Assembly: GCA_041574955.1 (NCBI GenBank)
Contig: JBFGNS010000030.1
Span: 1-32,061 of the forward strand
Source: CALZJC01 sp041574955
GTDB taxonomy: Bacteria; Acidobacteriota; Thermoanaerobaculia; Multivoradales; JAHEKO01
DNA: 32,061 nucleotides
Direction: 5' to 3'
Of this stretch, positions 9,187-17,075 are shown in pieces. A program made the position numbers and the translations under genes. Position 1 is the stretch's first letter. Each line of letters begins with the position of its first letter. Under the pieces are notes generated by a model. The model searched no databases. It was not told where the DNA came from and worked only from the letters and a program-made list of their open reading frames with translations.

Positions 9187-11784
9187 CTAGAACTGGCCGC
9201 CGCGGCTGCCGCCGGTCAGGTCGAGGAAGGTGCCGATGTTCTTGAGCGACAGCGCGAAGCGGAAGTCGTACTCCTCGCGCAGCACCGAGCGGAAGCTCCA
9301 GTAGTCCAGGCGGAAGCCCCAGCACTGGCCGTTGAAGATCAGGCTGTGTCCGTGGGACTGGACGAAGTCCGCCAGCACGTCGTAGTTGACTGACGAGTTG
9401 AAGGTCAGCCGGTCGCGCCAAAGCTCGAAGCTGGTCGACAGCCGGATCTGGTCGGACCGCTCGTCGCCGGTTTCGGCATCGTAGCGGGTGAACCAGGCCA
9501 GGCCGACCCCGACGCGGTCACCGCCCACACCGCCCGACAGCGAGGTCGACTCGAGGTTGCCGAACAGGGTGCTGTAGGTGGCGCGCGCCTCGAGGCTGAG
9601 CTGCTGCGTCGGGTTGAAGCGCAGCAGCGCGCCGAGCGGGCCCTCGGTGGTGCTCAGCTTGCCGTCGCGCGAGCGCTGCAGCGGCTGCTGCTCGTCGAGG
9701 CTGAACGCCTGGTTGATCTCGAACGACAGGATCTCGCGCGGGCCGCCCATCAGCTCCTCGTCCTTCGGCTTGGCCAGCAGGCGGTTGACCAGCGCGTAGC
9801 CGAAGATGTTCTGCGCCCGCAGCGTGTCGACCTCGTCGAACAGCGGCACCCGGTTCTGCTCTTCGAAGTCGCCGATGTAGCTGTAGCCCCAGCGCGGCTC
9901 GAAGATGTGCTTGAACTTGGCGAACGAGCCGAGGGACTTGTTGAACACGCGCGACAGCGACGGCCCCACGACCAGCGCGCCGGCGGTGGGGAAGGTGCGC
10001 GTCAGGCTGCCGCCGCCGAGCCCGGTGAGCTCCTCGTTGACGCTGTCCTCGTAGATCGTGACCCGCTCGCCGGCGGTCACCGACAGCGACAGCCACGGCA
10101 GGGTCGACAGCGGCAGGGTGAGCTGCGGGTACAGGTCGGCCCGCGAGTAGCTGACGTCGAACAGGTCGCCGCGCCGGACCGAGATCAGGTTGACCGAGCT
10201 CAGCAGGTCGAGGTAGAGCGGCAGATCGCCGAGCTGCTGCGAGCGCAACCGGTACTCGATCTCGGGCAGCTGCCGCGCCACCACCGAGTCCTGGGAGCTG
10301 ATGAACGCCTCGTTCTGGCTGACCAGGATGTTGAGCGACTGCGCCCCCCAGTTGCCGGACAGGAAGCCCGCCGACTCGACCCGCCGGATGGTGATGTTGT
10401 TGAAGTCGCGCTCGAAATCGCGGAAGAAGTCGAAGTCGGAGAAGTCACGCAGCCGCACCACGCCGCGGAAGCCGAGCGGCAGATCGTCGCTGCTGTGGTC
10501 CCAGGCCAGCTTCCAGCGGGTCACCTCCTCGAGCGGATCTTCGATCGCGTAGCCCTCGAACCAGCCGGTGGTGGTCTCACTCGGACGGTAGCGGATCTCG
10601 GTGCCGAGGCCGTAGAACTGCTCGCTGTAGAGGTCGAGAAACAGGGTGGCGTCGTAGCTCGGGCCGAACGGCTGGAAGTAGGCCAGGCCGAGGTAGTCGC
10701 CGCGCTGCTGCGAGAAGCCGAGGTTGGGAAACAGCAGACCGGCGGCGCGCTCCGACTTGGCCGGAAACACCATGTACGGCAGGTAGAACACCGGCGCACC
10801 CTTGACCCGCATGGTGGTGTTGCGCAACCGCGCCAGACCCTCGAGCCGCACCCGCGCGTTGCTGGTGCGGAAGCTCCACCCGGGGTTGTCCTCGAGGCAC
10901 GACGTCACCTCGCCGTTCTTGACGTTGTAGACGTCGTTGCCGAGCATCTCCACCTCGGCGCCCGAGAAGTAGATATCGGGATCGGCGAAGACCTTGGCGT
11001 TGGTGATCTGGCCCGTCCGGCTGTCGAGGTTCATCGTCATCTCGCTGCCGGTGAGGCGGCGGGGACCCTCGTCGAGGATCACCTCGCCCTCGGCCCGCAC
11101 GTCCCGGCTGACGCGGTCGACCTCCACCCGCTGCGCCTGGAGCCGCATCTCGCGAAAGCGGAACTCGACGCCGCCCGAGGCGACCACCAGACGCTCGCCG
11201 ACCGTCTCGACGGTCTCCGCCGAGCCGACCGCGGTGCCGCCGCCCTGCTCGAGCGGCATGGGGATCTGGAAGGTGATCCGGTTGATCGGCGGGGGGGCGG
11301 CGGATTCCGCCGCCGCCGGGGCCGCGGCGGCCGGCGGCGCGTCAGCAGCCGGCTCGGCTGCGGGCTCCGGCTCGGGCCGCCGCTCCGGCTCGGGCTCGCG
11401 CGGTGCCTCTTGCGGCGCGTCGGAGGTCTCGGCCGCCGGCTCCTCCTCGGGGGCCTGCTCGGAGACGGGCACGGGGGCCGCCACCACCAGGTAGTCGAGC
11501 GTCATCCAGCCCTCGGAGCCGCCGGCGGTCAGCGCTCGCGCCCACTCGCCCGAAACCTCCACCACCTCGACCCGCGCGCCGGGCGGCAGACAGGCCACCA
11601 CGCTCGCCCCGGCCGAGGCCTCGGCGCGCATCCTCAGGCACGGCTCGGCGCTGGCCGCCACCACCATCGGCTGCGCCGCCAGCGGCGCCGCCGCCAGCAG
11701 CCACAGGGCAACACAGGGCGCCACCCGTACGCTCCTGGAGCTCGGTCGGCGGCGGTTCGCGACCCGCCCGCGCGCTCTCGTCAC
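9187..11784 (-). CDS. lptD: LPS-assembly outer-membrane protein LptD with N-terminal SH3 domain
   Basis: 865-residue outer-membrane translocon that inserts LPS into the outer leaflet. Order: basic n-region and signal peptide to about residue 38 (APLAAQ), a bacterial SH3 (type 3) domain about 40-103 (PCLRMRAEASAGASVVACLP, then SGEWARA and GWMTLDYLVV), a Pro/Glu/Ala linker (104-167), the OstA/LptA-like jellyroll (about 168-330; FRFREMRLQAQRVEVD), then the long LptD barrel (from VFYLPYMVFPAKSERAAGLLFP). Cys in TSCLEDNPGW and QCWGFRLDYW match the disulfide-forming sites, though the usual double Cys is single. GTG at 11784 overlaps the thiolase stop (GTGA). GTG at 11724 has a better AGGAG site but would give a signal peptide with no positive charge; start remains uncertain. 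Confidence 0.92.
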   Translation of the reverse strand: MTRARGRVANRRRPSSRSVRVAPCVALWLLAAAPLAAQPMVVAASAEPCLRMRAEASAGASVVACLPPGARVEVVEVSGEWARALTAGGSEGWMTLDYLVVAAPVPVSEQAPEEEPAAETSDAPQEAPREPEPERRPEPEPAAEPAADAPPAAAAPAAAESAAPPPINRITFQIPMPLEQGGGTAVGSAETVETVGERLVVASGGVEFRFREMRLQAQRVEVDRVSRDVRAEGEVILDEGPRRLTGSEMTMNLDSRTGQITNAKVFADPDIYFSGAEVEMLGNDVYNVKNGEVTSCLEDNPGWSFRTSNARVRLEGLARLRNTTMRVKGAPVFYLPYMVFPAKSERAAGLLFPNLGFSQQRGDYLGLAYFQPFGPSYDATLFLDLYSEQFYGLGTEIRYRPSETTTGWFEGYAIEDPLEEVTRWKLAWDHSSDDLPLGFRGVVRLRDFSDFDFFRDFERDFNNITIRRVESAGFLSGNWGAQSLNILVSQNEAFISSQDSVVARQLPEIEYRLRSQQLGDLPLYLDLLSSVNLISVRRGDLFDVSYSRADLYPQLTLPLSTLPWLSLSVTAGERVTIYEDSVNEELTGLGGGSLTRTFPTAGALVVGPSLSRVFNKSLGSFAKFKHIFEPRWGYSYIGDFEEQNRVPLFDEVDTLRAQNIFGYALVNRLLAKPKDEELMGGPREILSFEINQAFSLDEQQPLQRSRDGKLSTTEGPLGALLRFNPTQQLSLEARATYSTLFGNLESTSLSGGVGGDRVGVGLAWFTRYDAETGDERSDQIRLSTSFELWRDRLTFNSSVNYDVLADFVQSHGHSLIFNGQCWGFRLDYWSFRSVLREEYDFRFALSLKNIGTFLDLTGGSRGGQF

Positions 11785-12968
11785 GGGCTGTCGAGGCTCT
11801 CCACGACGACCGCGGTGGCCTCGCCGCCACCCAGGCAGATCGCCGCGCAGCCGCGCCGCGCACCCTGCCGCCGCATGGCGTGCAGCAGGGTCACCAGGAT
11901 GCGAGCGCCCGAGCAGCCGATCGGGTGGCCGAGGGCGACCGCGCCGCCGTGCACGTTGACCCGCTCCGCCGGCAGCTCCAGCTCCTCGAGAAACGCCATC
12001 GCCACAGCCGCGAACGCCTCGTTGACCTCCCACAGATCGATGTCGCCGGTGCTCAGGCCGGCGCGCTCGAGCGCCTTGCGCGCCGCCAGCGCCGGCGCGG
12101 TGGTGAACCAGGCGGGCTCCTGCGCCGCGCCCGCCTGCGCCACCAGCCTGGCCAGCGGGCGAGCCCCGAGGGCGGCGGCCCGCTCGGCGGTGGTCAGCAC
12201 CAGCGCCGCGGCGCCGTCGTTGATCTTGCTGGCGTTGGCGGCGGTGATCGTACCGCTCTTCTCGAACGCCGGCCGCAGTCCAGCCATCCGCTCCAGGTCG
12301 ACCCGGAACGGCTCCTCGTCGCGCTCCACCACCACCGGATCGCCTTTGCGCTGCGGCACCTCGACCGGGGCCAGCTCGGCGCCGAACCCGCCCTCCTCGG
12401 TCGCCTGCCGCGCCCGGCGGTAGCTCTCGCGGGCGTAGGCGTCCTGCTGCTCGCGGCTGAACGAGTACTTCTCGACGCAGCGCTCCGCGCAGCTCCCCAT
12501 GTGGACGTCGTTGTACGGGTCCCACAGTCCGTCGTGGACCATCGAGTCGAGCAGCTTGCCGTGGCCCAGGCGCAGGCCGTCACGTGTGCCCGGGGCCAGG
12601 TACGGCGCCTGGCTCATCGACTCCATACCGCCCGCGGCAACCAGCTCGAAATCCCCGCACCTGAGATCGTTGGCGGCCGTCATCACCGCCCGCATCGCCG
12701 AACCGCACACCTTGTTGACGGTCACCGCGCCGGTCGACGGCGGACAGCCCGCCGCCAGCGTCGCCTGGCGCGCCGGCGCCTGGCCGATGCCGGCAGTGAG
12801 GACGCAGCCCATGTAGACCTGCTCGACGGCCGCCGGCTCGACCCCGGCCCGCTCGATCGCGGCGGCCAGCGCCGCCGCCCCGAGACGGGGCGCGGGCAGG
12901 CTCGAAAGGCAGCCCTGGAACGACCCGATGGGAGTGCGGGCGGCGCTCAGTATGACGATGTCCGGCAT
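11781..12968 (-). CDS. Acetyl-CoA C-acetyltransferase (thiolase)
   Basis: 395-residue thiolase II family enzyme: reversible condensation of two acetyl-CoA to acetoacetyl-CoA, or thiolysis in beta-oxidation. Start MPDIVILSAARTPIGSFQG is canonical, with GGAG 8 nt upstream of ATG. Nucleophile Cys88 in NKVCGSAMRAV, GGMESMSQAPY, EVNEAFA, the His motif GGAVALGHPIGCSGAR and the second active Cys in CLGGGEA are all present, so it should be active. An open frame extends upstream to 13463, but that part overlaps ruvX antisense and is not thiolase-like. First gene of a probable thiolase-lptD-gmd-rmd operon; the stop overlaps the lptD GTG. Whether it serves lipid catabolism or PHB-like synthesis cannot be told. 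Confidence 0.92.
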   Translation of the reverse strand: MPDIVILSAARTPIGSFQGCLSSLPAPRLGAAALAAAIERAGVEPAAVEQVYMGCVLTAGIGQAPARQATLAAGCPPSTGAVTVNKVCGSAMRAVMTAANDLRCGDFELVAAGGMESMSQAPYLAPGTRDGLRLGHGKLLDSMVHDGLWDPYNDVHMGSCAERCVEKYSFSREQQDAYARESYRRARQATEEGGFGAELAPVEVPQRKGDPVVVERDEEPFRVDLERMAGLRPAFEKSGTITAANASKINDGAAALVLTTAERAAALGARPLARLVAQAGAAQEPAWFTTAPALAARKALERAGLSTGDIDLWEVNEAFAAVAMAFLEELELPAERVNVHGGAVALGHPIGCSGARILVTLLHAMRRQGARRGCAAICLGGGEATAVVVESLDSP

Positions 12969-13037
12969 CACGGAAGCTCCGGCGATCCGGCCGCCGCGGC
13001 CGCCAGGGAACACCCGAATGCTAACACAGCGCTCGGT

Positions 13038-13067
13038 TTGACAGACGGCGCCGCGACCGCCAGAGTA
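13038..13067 (+). promoter_or_regulatory. Possible ruvX-mltG promoter (consensus -35, weak -10)
   Basis: A consensus TTGACA at 13038-13043 lies 33 nt before the ruvX ATG. At 17-18 nt spacing the -10 is poor (CAGAGT/AGAGTA, 13061-13067). The 108-bp divergent intergenic region to the thiolase gene holds no other clear signal. Confidence 0.25.
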
Positions 13068-13076
13068 CCCCCTCGC

Positions 13077-13502
13077 ATGCGGTATCTCGGCATCGATTTC
13101 GGCGAGCGGCGGATCGGTCTGGCGGTCTCCGACGGCGCCGGACGGGTGGCGGTGCCGCTGGCCACCGTCGAGCGCTCGGACGACGCCTCGGCGGTGCGCG
13201 AGATCGTCGAGATCGCGCGCCGCGAGCAGGTCACCGGCCTGGTCATCGGCGAGCCGCTCGGGCTCGACGGGCGGCGCGGCGACGCCGCCGAGCGGGTGGC
13301 GCGCTTCGCCCGGCGGCTCGAGGCGGCCAGCGGTCTCGTCTGCGAGCGAGTCGCCGAAACCCTCACCAGCCGCGAGGCCGAGGCCAGGCTGCGCGAGGCA
13401 GGCTTCGACCCGCGCCGCAACCGCGAGCGGGTCGACGCGGTGGCGGCGCAGATCGTGCTGCAAGAGGCGCTCGATCGCCGCCGGACAGGGTCCGGCGGAT
13501 GA
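13077..13502 (+). CDS. ruvX: Putative Holliday junction resolvase / pre-16S rRNA nuclease YqgF
   Basis: 141-residue RNase H-fold nuclease of the RuvX/YqgF family, implicated in 16S rRNA 5' end processing and, by fold, Holliday junction resolution. Residues MRYLGIDFGERRIGLAVSD hold the first catalytic Asp (Asp7); VIGEPLGLDG is the second strand region (GxP); ERVAETLTSREAEARL carries the conserved Glu/Thr-Ser block; the C-terminal RVDAVAAQIVLQEALD carries the last Asp. Length is typical (about 135-150). ATG chosen because the family starts exactly here; no clear Shine-Dalgarno. The stop overlaps the mltG ATG (ATGA), so the two are translationally coupled, a pairing seen in many bacteria. Confidence 0.92.
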   Translation: MRYLGIDFGERRIGLAVSDGAGRVAVPLATVERSDDASAVREIVEIARREQVTGLVIGEPLGLDGRRGDAAERVARFARRLEAASGLVCERVAETLTSREAEARLREAGFDPRRNRERVDAVAAQIVLQEALDRRRTGSGG

Positions 13503-14551
13503 GAGCGTGGCGCCTGCTGGCGGTGGCCGCGCTGGTGGTCGCGCTGGCCGCCGGAGCCGCGGCCTGGATCGGCTGGCAGAAGCTGTTCCGGCCGTACCGC
13601 GGCTACTCCGGGAGCGACCGCCTGGTACGCGTCGCCGAGGGCACCGACGCCGGCTCGATCCTCGAGCAGCTCGAGCGCGAGGGCGTGCTGGCCGACGCCC
13701 TGCTGGCCCGGCTCTACCTGCGGTGGGCGGCCGGCGGCAGCTCGCTCAAAGCCGGCGAGTACCGCTTCTCGGAGCCCCTCACCGCGCCGCAGGTGCTCGA
13801 CCGGCTGATCCGCGGTGCGGTCGAGTCGCACCCCGTCACGCTGGTCGAGGGGCTCACGCTGGAGGAGACCGCCGAGACCCTCGCCGCCGCCGGCCACGGC
13901 AGCCGCGAACGGCTGCTGGCCGAGATGCGGGACCCGTCACCGATCAGCGACCTCGATCCGGCGGCGCCGGACCTGGAAGGCTACCTGTTTCCCGACACCT
14001 ACCGCTTCGCGCGCGGCACCAGCGAGCGGCGCATCGTCGCGACCCTGGTGGCTAACTTCCGCCGCCGCTGGCGCGAGCGGCTGGTCTCGCAGGTCGGAGA
14101 CGGCGAGCTCAGGCGGCTGGTCACCTTGGCGTCGCTGGTCGAGAAGGAGGCGCGCCTCGCAGCCGAGCGGCCGGTGATCGCCGGCGTCTACGCCCACCGG
14201 CTGCGCCGCGGCATGCTGTTGCAGGCCGATCCGACGGTGATCTACGCCCTGATGCTGCTCGGCCGCTGGGACGGCAACCTGCGGCGGCCCGACCTGCGGA
14301 TCGACTCGCCGTACAACACCTACCGCTACCCGGGGCTGCCGCCGGGACCGATCTGCTCTCCCGGGCTGGCCAGCCTCGCGGCGGCGGCCGAGCCGGCGGA
14401 CACGCCGTTTCTCTACTTCGTCAGCCGCAACGACGGCAGCCACGTGTTCGCGGCCACGCTCGCCGAGCACAACCGCAACGTCGAGCGCTGGCAGCGGCAG
14501 TACTGGCGGGAGCGCTGGGCCGAGGAGCGGCGGCAGCGCGCCGGCGACTGA
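13499..14551 (+). CDS. mltG: Endolytic murein transglycosylase MltG
   Basis: 350-residue inner-membrane lytic transglycosylase that cleaves nascent peptidoglycan strands and sets glycan length. One N-terminal TM (about 5-25), a LysM-like region (about 40-110, with SLKAGEYRFSEPLTAPQVLDR), then the YceG catalytic domain: EGYLFPDTYRF (160-170), the catalytic Glu215 in ASLVEKEA, LLQADPTVIYAL, SPYNTYRYPGLPPGPI, and the C-terminal FVSRNDGSHVFAATLAEHNR. All key motifs intact. ATG overlaps the ruvX stop. A strong inverted repeat spans its stop codon. Confidence 0.95.
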   Translation: MRAWRLLAVAALVVALAAGAAAWIGWQKLFRPYRGYSGSDRLVRVAEGTDAGSILEQLEREGVLADALLARLYLRWAAGGSSLKAGEYRFSEPLTAPQVLDRLIRGAVESHPVTLVEGLTLEETAETLAAAGHGSRERLLAEMRDPSPISDLDPAAPDLEGYLFPDTYRFARGTSERRIVATLVANFRRRWRERLVSQVGDGELRRLVTLASLVEKEARLAAERPVIAGVYAHRLRRGMLLQADPTVIYALMLLGRWDGNLRRPDLRIDSPYNTYRYPGLPPGPICSPGLASLAAAAEPADTPFLYFVSRNDGSHVFAATLAEHNRNVERWQRQYWRERWAEERRQRAGD

Positions 14552-14566
14552 ACGCCGCCGGCGCGC
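14536..14566. terminator. Perfect 11-bp inverted repeat at the end of mltG
   Basis: GCGCGCCGGCG (14536-14546), 9-nt loop containing the TGA, CGCCGGCGCGC (14556-14566). It lies between converging mltG and the CsgG-like gene, where a shared terminator is expected. No T tract follows on either strand, so it is a stem-only candidate. Confidence 0.45.
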
Positions 14567-14581
14567 CTCGAGACTCGACGC

Positions 14582-15490
14582 CTACGGGTAGACCGCCATC
14601 CCCTGCTTGACGGCGCCGGCGCTGCCGGACGAGACGTCGCAGATCGAGAGCTTCTCGCGCACGGTGCCGCAGGAGATGCGAGCCACCTCGTTGACCGACT
14701 CGTCGAGCACCTCGCCGGTGTCGGGGTCGCGGATCACGTCGGCGGTGCCGACCACGAAAGACTGGCCGGTGCTGACGCCCTCGCGGGTGCCGCGGTTGAT
14801 GTAGACCTTGCCGTCCTTGACCATCGCCACGGTGCCCGACCAGCGGATCGACGGCAGCTGGTCGACCATCCAGTCCACCGCCTCGGCCACGGCGTGCTCC
14901 ACCGCCTTGCCGAGGTTGTCCTTCTTGAAGGCGCCCACGTCGCCGCCGAAGTTCGCACCGGAGTAGCCGAACCGGCCGGCGCGGCGGCCGGCCTCGCCGG
15001 TAACCGACTTCGAGGCCAGGATCTGGCCGGTGGTCGAGTCGACCATGTAGATGGTGGCGGTGACCTCGGACTTGGCCTTGCTGCCGCCGACCCGGAAGCC
15101 CTTGACCCGGATGCCGCCGCCGCCGCCGCTGGTGTCATGCTCGACGTGCGTGATGGCGCCCTTGACCAGGATCTGGGCCGGCGTCATCTGACCGACCACC
15201 GGCGTCTTGCCGCCGCCGGCGGTGCGCCCGCTGGCGCCGAAGTCCTGCTCGGCCAGCGCCTCGGCGCGCATGTCGCTCTCGCCGAGCACGATGAACTGAC
15301 CGGTCTGGTTCAGGATGTCGGTCATCACCGCGCCCCAGGCGTCGCCCAGGTCCCACTGGCCGTGCCAGCCGGCCCGGTTCTCGAACTGGCTCACGGTGAT
15401 GGTGTAGCGCAGGCCGCCCTGAGCGGCCAGCGGCACGGCGGCGATGGCCGCCGTCAGGCACAACATCCACACTACCTTCGCGTGCTTCAT
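14582..15490 (-). CDS. Exported CsgG/HfaB-like protein with FlgT-like C-terminal domain
   Basis: 302 residues. ATG at 15490 is preceded by GGAGGACGGAGGAT, a very strong ribosome site, which fixes the start. Signal peptide 1-24 (cleavage near PLAAQ); there is no lipobox Cys, unlike true CsgG lipoproteins. Residues about 27-190 resemble the CsgG alpha/beta domain: a periplasmic-protein-type VSQFENR start, a conserved DAWGAVMTDILNQTGQFIVL block, ILVKGAITHVEHD, and a Gly-rich loop with a Lys/Arg patch, then ATIYMVDSTTGQILASKSVTGE. The C-terminus (about 215-302; GTVAMVKDGKVYINRGTREG, DPDTGEVLDES) resembles a FlgT-type C-terminal domain. Roles in this family include outer-membrane export pores and assembly factors; no curli genes are nearby, so the function is open. 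Own promoter upstream. Confidence 0.75.
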   Translation of the reverse strand: MKHAKVVWMLCLTAAIAAVPLAAQGGLRYTITVSQFENRAGWHGQWDLGDAWGAVMTDILNQTGQFIVLGESDMRAEALAEQDFGASGRTAGGGKTPVVGQMTPAQILVKGAITHVEHDTSGGGGGIRVKGFRVGGSKAKSEVTATIYMVDSTTGQILASKSVTGEAGRRAGRFGYSGANFGGDVGAFKKDNLGKAVEHAVAEAVDWMVDQLPSIRWSGTVAMVKDGKVYINRGTREGVSTGQSFVVGTADVIRDPDTGEVLDESVNEVARISCGTVREKLSICDVSSGSAGAVKQGMAVYP

Positions 15491-15546
15491 ATCCTCCGTC
15501 CTCCCGTTGGCTTTCTTGCCGTTCTCCGAAGATCTTTGGCGAGCCC

Positions 15547-15574
15547 ATTCTATGCCCGCTCGCCCCGTGGGCAA
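15547..15574 (-). promoter_or_regulatory. Probable promoter of the CsgG-like gene
   Basis: On the minus strand TTGCCC (15574-15569), 16-nt spacer, TAGAAT (15552-15547). Five of six -10 bases and four of six -35 bases match consensus. Transcript start is expected near 15540, giving a 50-nt leader that ends in the strong ribosome site. It lies between the tryptophanase stop and the CsgG-like start, so that gene need not depend on read-through. Confidence 0.6.
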
Positions 15575-15593
15575 CCACCGCGCGCCCGCCGGC

Positions 15594-16973
15594 CTAGCCG
15601 AGCTCCTCGAAGCGGGCCGTGAAGTGACGCAGCACCGGCGCCTCGAAGCTCAGCCGCAGCCCGCGGGCGATCTGCTTGCGCTGCCGGATCTCGTCGAGCG
15701 ACTCCACCACCCAGGCCAGGTGGGTGTTGGTGTAGACCCGGCGCGGCACCGCCAGGCGCACCAGCTCGAGATCGGCGTACACCGCGGCACCGGTCTCGGA
15801 GTCGGTCCGGCCGAACATCACCGAGCCGATCTCGACGCCGCGCACCGCCCCGGTTCGGTAGAGGGCGACCACCAGCGCCTGCGCCGGGAACTCGTCCTGC
15901 GGCAGGTGGTCGAGAAACCGGCGGGCGTCGATGTAGACGGCGTGCCCGCCCACCGGCCGCACGATCGGGATGCCCAGCTTGGCGATGGCGCCGCCGAACG
16001 CCTCGACCTGGCCGACGCGGAAGCGCAGGTATTCGGGGTCGAGCACTTCGCGAAAGCCGCGCGCCACCGCCTCCAGGTCGCGCCCGGCCAGGCCGCCATA
16101 GGTCGGAAAGCCCTCGATCAGGATCAGCCGCTGGGTCACCGTCTCGATCAGCTCGCGGTCGCGGCTGGCGACGAACCCGCCCATGTTGGCCAGGCCGTCC
16201 TTCTTGGCGCTCATCGTGCAGCCGTCGGCGAGCGAGAAGATCTCGTGCACGATCTCGGGGACGGTGCGCTCGCCCTGGCCCGGCTCGCGCTGCTGGATGA
16301 AGTAGGCGTTCTCGGCGAAGCGGCAGGCGTCGATGAAGAACGGAATGCCGAACTCGTGGCACAGCTCGGAATAGGCCCGGATGTTTGCCAGCGCCACCGG
16401 CTGGCCGCCGCCGGAGTTGTTGGTCAGCGTCAGCATCGCCAGCGGGATGCGCTCGCGCGGCATCGTCTCGAACAGCCGCCGCGCCCGGTCGACATCGATG
16501 TTGCCCTTGAACGGGTGCTCGGAGTCCGGGTGCTTGCCCTCGTCGATCACCAGGTCCAGGGCCTCGCCGCCGTTGACCTCGACGTTGGCCCGGGTGGTGT
16601 CGAAGTGGTTGTTGTTGGGCACGATCGAGCCTTGCTCGACCAGGGTCGAGAACAGCAGGTTCTCCGCCACCCGCCCCTGGTGCACCGGCACCAGGTGTTC
16701 GAAGCCGAACACCTCGCGCACCGCGTCTTGGAACCGGTAGTAGCTGCGCGCGCCGGCGTACGACTCGTCGCCCACCATCAGGCCGGCCCACTGGTTGTCC
16801 GACATCGCCGCGGTGCCGGAGTCGGTCAGCAGGTCGATGAAGATGGCCTCGCTGGGCACGTCGAACAGGTTGAAGCCCGCCGCCCGCAGCCGCTCCTCCC
16901 GCTCCGGCGGCTGGGGCAACCGGATCGGCTCGACGACCTTGACTCGCCACGGCTCGGGCAGGCGGAACGGCAT
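15594..16973 (-). CDS. tnaA: Tryptophanase (PLP-dependent tryptophan indole-lyase)
   Basis: 459-residue beta-eliminating lyase: L-tryptophan to indole, pyruvate and ammonia. PLP Lys258 in TMSAKKDGLANMGGF; NNSGGGQPVALAN and DACRFAENAYFI complete the fold I signature. Three positions separate tryptophanase from tyrosine phenol-lyase, and all are tryptophanase-like: Asp125 (NHFDTT; Thr in TPL), Ile382 (GVEIGSV; Arg in TPL) and His450 (VLRHFTARF; Phe in TPL). ATG start with GGAGG at good spacing. No tnaC-like leader peptide is visible in the 102-bp upstream region and no tnaB-like permease is adjacent, but a strong hairpin/palindrome lies 35 nt upstream. This suggests indole production, perhaps as a signal or for amino-acid use. 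Confidence 0.92.
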   Translation of the reverse strand: MPFRLPEPWRVKVVEPIRLPQPPEREERLRAAGFNLFDVPSEAIFIDLLTDSGTAAMSDNQWAGLMVGDESYAGARSYYRFQDAVREVFGFEHLVPVHQGRVAENLLFSTLVEQGSIVPNNNHFDTTRANVEVNGGEALDLVIDEGKHPDSEHPFKGNIDVDRARRLFETMPRERIPLAMLTLTNNSGGGQPVALANIRAYSELCHEFGIPFFIDACRFAENAYFIQQREPGQGERTVPEIVHEIFSLADGCTMSAKKDGLANMGGFVASRDRELIETVTQRLILIEGFPTYGGLAGRDLEAVARGFREVLDPEYLRFRVGQVEAFGGAIAKLGIPIVRPVGGHAVYIDARRFLDHLPQDEFPAQALVVALYRTGAVRGVEIGSVMFGRTDSETGAAVYADLELVRLAVPRRVYTNTHLAWVVESLDEIRQRKQIARGLRLSFEAPVLRHFTARFEELG

Positions 16974-17008
16974 GACGGACCTCCAGAGGCACTCTCGAAG
17001 GGTTGGGG

Positions 17009-17036
17009 GTTCCCCGCCCTAGCCGGGCCGGGGAAC
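17009..17036. repeat. Inverted repeat between divergent tnaA and DUF3891 genes
   Basis: Arms GTTCCCC-GCCC (17009-17019) and GGGC-C-GGGGAAC (17025-17036), 11 paired bases with a one-base bulge and 5-nt loop TAGCC. It could be an operator for either divergent promoter or a leader hairpin for tnaA. No T run follows, so it is not an obvious attenuator. Confidence 0.45.
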
Positions 17037-17075
17037 GGGACGGCGGCGGGGCTGGCGTTATCCTCTCACACCGGC

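Noticed and set aside
9907..12423. Very long plus-strand open frame opposite lptD and the thiolase
   Set aside because: Same cause: stop codons are rare antisense to high-GC genes; both minus-strand genes carry complete family motifs.
11785..12525. N-terminal extension of the lptD frame
   Set aside because: It lies inside the thiolase gene in another frame and is low-complexity Gly/Arg; the signal peptide starts at 11784 or 11724.
12969..13463. N-terminal extension of the thiolase frame
   Set aside because: Overlaps ruvX antisense; the thiolase family starts at the ATG at 12968.
16974..17075. A tnaC-like leader peptide for tryptophanase
   Set aside because: No ATG-led small frame with the needed Trp is present on the minus strand in this gap.
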